This document shows positions 6,497 to 10,524 of a stretch of 10,524 bases of DNA, piece after piece; position 1 is the stretch's first letter; each line of letters opens with the position of its first letter. The notes beneath the pieces were generated by a model. That model was not told the origin of the DNA. It ran no database searches and worked only from the letters and a program-made list of their open reading frames with translations. Source of the stretch: Leucogyrophana mollusca (Eukaryota > Basidiomycota > Agaricomycetes > Boletales); the NCBI GenBank assembly GCA_021014945.1, contig MU266869.1, positions 1 to 10,524 of the forward strand. The letters are read 5' to 3'. Made by a program: the position numbers and the translations under genes.

Positions 6497-6670
6497 TGTA
6501 AGGGGCTGTTACCCTTTTAGGGTGACAGCTCATATATTCCCTCCTATCTACTATAGATACCTACAAAATTTTATTTACAGTATCATTGTACTTTTCACTT
6601 ACTTACCATCAAATACACAAAGTGGTCGTGTTAGTGGTCTCGAATGAACAAGTATAACGAGACTGTTACA
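6497..6670 (+). repeat. 3' LTR of the plus-oriented element
   Basis: The sequence starts TGTAAGGGG right after the polypurine tract and is best ended at TGTTACA (6664-6670), 174 bp, close to the 182 bp of the other LTR. A 10-bp stem (GCTGTTACCC at 6505-6514 with GGGTGACAGC at 6520-6529, one G-U pair) follows the start. The other LTR shares the TGTAAGGG start and a hairpin right after it, but the bodies differ. The right edge is uncertain. Confidence 0.6.
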
Positions 6671-6683
6671 CTAACTGTACCGT

Positions 6684-6782
6684 AGCTCTGGACTAACTCC
6701 AGAATTCCTTAAGTTGAATATAGTCATTATCTGCCTAACTCCGGGCACCGGCTGAGCTCCGGACTAACTCCGGAATTCCTTA
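6684..6782. repeat. Pair of 28-bp direct repeats forming matching small hairpins
   Basis: Copies at 6684-6711 and 6755-6782 differ at only two of 28 positions. Each can fold into a 5-bp stem with loop ACTAACT: TCTGG/CCAGA in the first and TCCGG/CCGGA in the second. The two differences are partners of the same base pair. They are also both at CpG sites, so decay could explain them. Confidence 0.75.
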
Positions 6783-7039
6783 GATTTGTCAGTAACACAT
6801 TCTCCAACCTCCCATCGACCTGCTTGATCTCCAGCCAATCATCAAACAGGCCACTGCTTGGTCTTGTTTGTCCTGGCCGTGAGACATGCCATATGCCAGG
6901 GTGGTTGATGAGGTGGTACCACTCGTGGCAAAGTAGCTTGCCAGCAGCATGCCAGTGGTCCTTTGAACACTGAGGCAAAGTACCAACAGCAGAACAGATA
7001 TCAAGCCAGCAGAGGCTCATATGAGTATGGAAGTGACAA

Positions 7040-7500
7040 CTAATTGGTATCCTCCGTATTTCTTGCAAGATTCTCGAGCACATCAATTTCACCTGTTGCC
7101 ATGAGCTCGTCAACAGCTCTCGCAGTAAGTGGGCCAGAGATGGCATAATCCAGACAGGATGCAAGAAAAGGATAGACCCTACCCAGCAAGCTTTAGCGAG
7201 CGCAGGTAGGGGATTAAACAGGTGACCGCCGGAGGGATGATGGAATCACCCAAAGTCCCCCGCTAATGTGCATCCTGTCTTTCCCGGGGGTTTTGTCCTT
7301 TTGGACTCATCAGGCAGGGCACACACCCCAAGAAAAGGATGCAAGAACGTTTGTAGATGAATGTGAGGACTTGGAGGGCTTCCAATAGAAGTGGAGATAG
7401 TTTGTTACCACCAAGTGTGCATATACCCTTTGTCGAGGAAAAAATGTGCAGGTTGAATATCCATTGCAACACGAAATAAGAGAGGAAAAACAAATTCCTT
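7040..7500 (-). pseudogene. hAT-like transposase C-terminal (dimerisation) remnant
   Basis: On the minus strand three fragments appear in the order of a fungal hAT C-terminus but in different frames: FPLLFRVAMDIQPA (about 7490-7448), then FSSTKGICTLGG with LSPLLLEALQVLTFIYK (about 7440-7350), then DYAISGPLTARAVDELM with ATGEIDVLENLARN (about 7145-7050), ending at TAG 7042-7040. The R-x-A-x-D-I segment, the FSS motif, and the LSP...EALQ.L helix match the pattern I know for the hAT dimerisation region. The expected Cys-Glu-Arg part before FSS is lost. An insertion of about 180 bp splits the last two fragments. No DDE catalytic residues are seen. The assignment is by motif memory and needs a profile search. 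Confidence 0.5.
7156..7347. repeat. Insertion with 12-bp direct repeats and a large inverted repeat
   Basis: AGGATGCAAGAA occurs at 7156-7167 and 7336-7347, flanking about 168 bp that interrupts the hAT remnant. Removing one repeat plus the inner part joins the two sides in one open minus-strand frame. A 12-bp inverted repeat (AGACAGGATGCA at 7152-7163 and its complement at 7269-7280) encloses a second stem, CCCTACC/GGTAGGG (near 7178-7210). It may be a small non-autonomous element or a rearrangement footprint. Confidence 0.5.
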
Positions 7501-8313
7501 GCACTGGGTCTATTGCTCACCTCAAGCATGATTTCATCTTTGTAACATGTAACTCGATCTCTGTGTCCTTACGGTCATCTGAAAGATTTTTCGCTGGGCT
7601 GATATGAAAAGGTTGTAGATGGGGCATTTTTGAAGCTGAAATGCTCAGTACTTAAGGAAAACCAACAGGAATTGAACACCATGCAATATATTAATATTGA
7701 GGTGCTAGCGATGCTAGCGACCAATTCGTCAAGCCGGAATGTATGTGTGACCTCCAGGACATGAACGTGGAGGCAGCGGAGTACGTTGAATAGGGGATTA
7801 CAGCGGGAGGCAGCAGACCTACTATCAAACTGGTCAGTTCATGTACTTTGCCGAAGTAAGTGGACTGTAGTTTGTGCCAATTCGCTGCCACGAAGTGTCG
7901 CGAAAGGTCGCGGGCTAGCGTAATTCGTATAGACCGAACTGAATTCGAACTCAGTTCACTTCGCCAGCAACAGAATTCAGACACCGCTGCACGGCCAACT
8001 AACCCTAACGGATTCCGAACAACAAGGTCTAATTAGTTGGTTAGGTTCGTTATCGGTAGTGAAGGGGTCTGGGTGACTAATTAACCGAACCGAGAGGAGT
8101 GGCAATGGATCCGGTGCTTGTTGTGGCTTACGTGTCACATGGACAGCATCTGGCAACATGTGGCCTTCCGAGAAGGCCGTGGGCAGTCCAACCACCCTAT
8201 CATTGACACATTGGGGCCTGCAACATAACTCGTGTAAATCATATTAGTCAACAAAAGGGATACCTCCAACGCGATGTATCATAGACCTTGGCCTCAAGAC
8301 CGCTCTGGGTTCG
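7501..8313. other. Intergenic stretch, no gene recognised
   Basis: I find no frame with believable protein sequence. Minor features are an inverted repeat with GAACTGA/TCAGTTC arms near 7934-7958, an 8-bp inverted pair CCAACTAA/TTAGTTGG (about 7994 and 8034), and a perfect hairpin GGCCTTC-CGA-GAAGGCC at 8162-8178. The part next to 7500 might hold more hAT remnant too decayed to read. Confidence 0.5.
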
Positions 8314-8320
8314 TATATAA
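8314..8320 (+). promoter_or_regulatory. TATA box of the spliced gene
   Basis: TATATAA lies 39 bases before the ATG at 8359. If it is used, the 5' untranslated leader would be very short, about 10-15 bases. Confidence 0.4.
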
Positions 8321-8358
8321 CTAACGTGCTAACACGCTAAGGGATCCCTCCCCAACAC

Positions 8359-9600
8359 ATGTTCAGCCCTATGTCTAACCACGGTGCCGCTTCTCATCCT
8401 GGGTCCCCCAGCTTCACGTCTGATCATGGCGTCCCTGTTCGCCGTGGCTCCTTCAGCTCCATGTCCGATGGAGGGGATCTTCACTCTGTCAGGGTTCCTC
8501 TCGAAACGCAAACAACTCTGTCATCGCCGGGGCTGGAGCAATTCTTTGGCCACGATGCGATGGCTAAGCCTCCTGGTTATGGTATCGCTGTTCGCCGCGG
8601 CTCCTTCAGCTCCAGCTCCATGTCCGATGGGGAGGGCCCTCACCCCTTTGAGGTTACCCCCGAAACTCAGCCACAGATCCGCTATGCTGAGCGACAAACC
8701 CACCCAACTGATCAGAGTACCCCGAACGAACCTCCCTCCCGTGTTTCCCGCCCATCGTCATTGACTGGGCTGGAGCAATTCCGTGGCCACGGCACGATGT
8801 CTGAGCTCGCCCTTTGCTACATCGCGTCGCGCATCCGGGCAGCATTGCCTGTGCTTAGGCGTCCCCTGGGGCTCAGCCAAGGAATCCAATGGTATAACCA
8901 AGAATCCCAATGGTATGCATGCTTCGATGATGAAATAGTAAGTAAATTTGTGGCAATGTGAATGTCAATAATTCATGTTTGTGCCCCTTGTAGGACCTGG
9001 CCACCAACGCAATCGCTATGCATATCATCAACAATGGAGGCACCGCGCCCCATATTCCCCAATTCCTCAGCGCCACTATCTACAAATGGTTAACCCTACG
9101 CAACGCCGACGTCGACCACCACTCCATGGTTTTGCAGATGCGCCGTTGCCACTATGGCTGCCCTCCCGACGACCCTACCCTGGACGCTGGTCGTTATGAG
9201 GATGACTGGTGGAATGACTTGCGAATATACAACCCGCCACGAACCCGGGTAGGACTTGACCTTATGGAGGATCGCGCGATGGAGCACTTCCGTCATCTGG
9301 TGAGGTGTTGTTAATTTACGTACGGGCCGTGGCCTGACGGCTTGCTGGCTTACTGACCGACCAACCAACCAACTAACTATTCTTTGTAATGATTGTTTTA
9401 GCGAGTGGAATTCAGTTGGTGGTGGATCAATCCCAAATCGCAAGAAAAGATCATGGTATGTATGCCATTGCAAGTCTGATGTTGACGTTGGATTATCTTA
9501 AGCCTAATAAATGCAAACAGGGCAGGTCACCAATGCCAGTCGACATGTCATTAACAAGAAGATGAGGGCAGACGGGCAAGAATGCTTAAAGATACAGTAA
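8359..9600 (+). CDS. Predicted four-exon gene of unknown function
   Basis: The model has exon 1 at 8359-8937 (193 codons from ATG), exon 2 at 8994-9299 (102 codons), exon 3 at 9402-9455 (18) and exon 4 at 9526-9600 (24 plus TAA). The introns are 56, 102 and 70 bp, all GT-AG and all phase 0, with donors GTAAGT, GTGAGG and GTATGT and a CTAAC branch site (9373-9377) in intron 2. The start is the first ATG after a TATA box. Residues 1-150 are Ser/Pro-rich, low complexity and internally duplicated, and probably disordered. The C-terminal half is more structured and rich in Trp, His and Asp (IYKWLTLRNADVDHH, YEDDWWNDLRIYNPP, EFSWWWINPK). There is no signal peptide or membrane segment. An alternative acceptor at 9520 would end the protein after 14 other residues, at TGA 9563-9565. 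I do not recognise the family. Confidence 0.55.
8435..8799 (+). repeat. Internal duplication in exon 1 of the spliced gene
   Basis: The segment at 8435-8476 (VRRGSFSS then MSDGG) recurs at 8588-8636 (VRRGSFSSSSMSDGEG). The segment at 8530-8562 (GLEQFFGHDAM) recurs at 8767-8799 (GLEQFRGHGTM). The order is the same, but the spacing differs (offsets 153 and 237), so the second unit has an extra segment of about 84 bp, 28 codons. The whole Ser-rich module appears to have been duplicated in frame. Confidence 0.8.
8878..8919 (+). repeat. 21-bp tandem duplication encoding QxxQWYx twice
   Basis: Two adjacent 21-bp units with the shared core AATGGTAT encode QGIQWYN and QESQWYA near the end of exon 1. 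The unit length keeps the reading frame. Confidence 0.6.
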
Positions 9601-10524
9601 ACATGATTGATCGGTTGATTGATTGTTGTTGTTATTGTGGTTGGTCGGATATTCAGTATTTGTGCGATATGGTATGATCATATGTTGTTGAGTACAGCGG
9701 CGCTCCAGGAGCGCCGCCACACCTCAACGCGCACACGGGGGGTGGCGCAACTGAAGACACTATCTGAGCAAATATCGTACAACTTCAAGTCACATGACTT
9801 TGTTTGGGGCAAGTTCGACATCGATTTTGTTACCCACTTTTCTGGACTCTGCATCAACATGTCTTCCTAAACTCCCAAGTATCAAAGGGCCGACCTTGGT
9901 CCGCGGAACGGGAGCGTAGAGGACATTACTCTTTTTCCACATACCACGACAGTGTTTGAAGCGCCAGTGGCATGGCATAGACCCCACACGCCATAAGTTG
10001 TGGCATACCACTCACTGCGTTAAGGGAACCTATAGTCGAAAGCTGACTCGATGAGGATATACGATAGATACGCATATAGCCATCCCATAAACATATAAAT
10101 GGCTTCGGTTCTGAATGGGTCTGGGTTAATCTGGGGTAATGAACTATTTTCAGTGTGAATGGTATGTGTGTTGGGGGTATGACAAGACCGGGGCATGCCA
10201 TCTACACGTCTGCTAGGGCTGGGCGTGAATCTAACAATTGACAAGGCAACCTCACCCAAATTGTAAATACCACATTAATATTATACAATTTCTTTGTTGT
10301 GTAATGGATGTCCTTGCGGGTGACGTCAAATTGACATTGCAGAGCTGCATCACTCCCTTGGAAAAAAGTTGGCAATGCAATATACTGAGATTGTAATCGG
10401 TGCAGTTGGTAAAATATGTCTAATTATTACCGAGGCGATTATAAAGAACTATTTGTCCTTACATAGGGCAATAAAATTAGCAATCTCCGAAATTTTGCAA
10501 GTCAAGTTCAGGATACAGCAATGT
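9601..10524. other. No gene recognised
   Basis: Short frames exist on both strands but none shows recognisable motifs or splice-supported continuity. The region holds a perfect hairpin at 9697-9717, an 8-bp inverted repeat AAATTGTA/TACAATTT (10258-10265 and 10284-10291), and a CRE-like palindrome TGACGTCA at 10321-10328. The right end is AT-rich. Confidence 0.45.
9697..9717. repeat. Perfect 21-bp GC-rich hairpin
   Basis: Arms GCGGCGCTCC (9697-9706) and its exact reverse complement (9708-9717) are separated by one A. It lies about 100 bp after the stop of the spliced gene. No T-run follows, so a bacterial-style terminator reading does not fit. It could be a mobile-element end or a DNA cruciform. 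Confidence 0.7.

Larger units (their letters stand above)
5493..6670 (+). mobile_element. 3' end of a second, plus-oriented LTR retrotransposon
   Basis: A plus-strand coding remnant (5501-6415) is followed by a purine-rich tract (6486-6496) that directly abuts an LTR start, TGTAAGGGG, at 6497. This is the standard 3' end of an LTR element. Its left side is cut exactly at the LTR of the minus-oriented element, so the latter probably inserted into it. Neither its pol nor its 5' LTR is seen in the window. The left-hand promoter region (1-480) does not share this LTR sequence. Confidence 0.6.

Noticed and set aside
6727..7164. A 145-codon minus-strand ORF
   Set aside because: Its first third overlaps the hAT-like frame in another register, and its last part runs through the 28-bp repeats. 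The middle shows no recognisable motif, so I could not support it as a gene.
7998..8010. CCCTAAC, resembling fungal telomere repeats
   Set aside because: It occurs once and not in tandem, so it is not a telomeric or interstitial telomere array.
9697..9717. A GC-rich hairpin considered as an intrinsic terminator
   Set aside because: There is no following T-run, and the context is eukaryotic, where such terminators are not used for protein genes.
9619..9870. A plus-strand ORF of 83 codons starting with a hydrophobic run
   Set aside because: The start is a low-complexity GTT-rich stretch and the rest crosses a palindrome. No motif or splice support was seen.
10321..10328. TGACGTCA, a perfect CRE palindrome
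   Set aside because: An 8-bp match with no gene or core promoter nearby is easily due to chance.

Overview
The window looks like a transposon-rich stretch of a filamentous fungal genome, most likely a basidiomycete (Agaricomycetes-like). The evidence is a Ty3/gypsy gag-pol of the kind common in those fungi, a hAT-type transposase remnant, and one host-like gene with short GT-AG introns, one of which has a clear CTAAC branch site. Nothing looks bacterial. I see no tRNA, rRNA or CRISPR array. No database search was possible, so family names rest on motifs read by eye.

Layout from left to right. Positions 1 to about 1453 hold a plus-oriented LTR-like promoter (repeated heat-shock-element-like palindromes, a Gcn4/AP-1-type site, a TATA box), a repeat-bearing leader, and a short ORF that may be the start of a gag gene. 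Positions about 1453 to 5492 hold a minus-oriented, badly decayed Ty3/gypsy element. Read on the minus strand it has an LTR (5492-5311), gag (from 5272), a CCHC zinc knuckle, an aspartic protease (DSG at 3284-3276), part of reverse transcriptase and part of integrase. It lacks the N-terminal part of RT, RNase H, the integrase zinc-binding domain, the end of integrase and the other LTR. The protease domain carries a tandem triplication, and the RT active-site motif is destroyed by a stop and an Asp-to-Asn change.

Positions 5493 to 6670 hold the 3' end of a second, plus-oriented LTR element: an unassigned frameshifted coding remnant, a G-rich polypurine tract (6486-6496) and an LTR beginning TGTAAGGGG at 6497. 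The two elements meet at 5492/5493, which suggests that the minus element inserted into the plus one. After a pair of 28-bp repeats (6684-6782) comes the C-terminal piece of a hAT-like transposase on the minus strand (about 7500-7040), itself broken by an insertion flanked by direct repeats. Positions 7501-8313 have no convincing gene.

From 8359 to 9600 there is a plausible intact gene with four exons and about 337 codons, of unknown function, with an internally duplicated Ser-rich N-terminus and a TATA box upstream. The last 0.9 kb has no recognisable gene. The mobile-element remnants are decayed and are not expected to work together. The parts most likely to matter are the stress-type promoter architecture of the left LTR, the unassigned ORF next to the plus-element LTR, and the orphan spliced gene.
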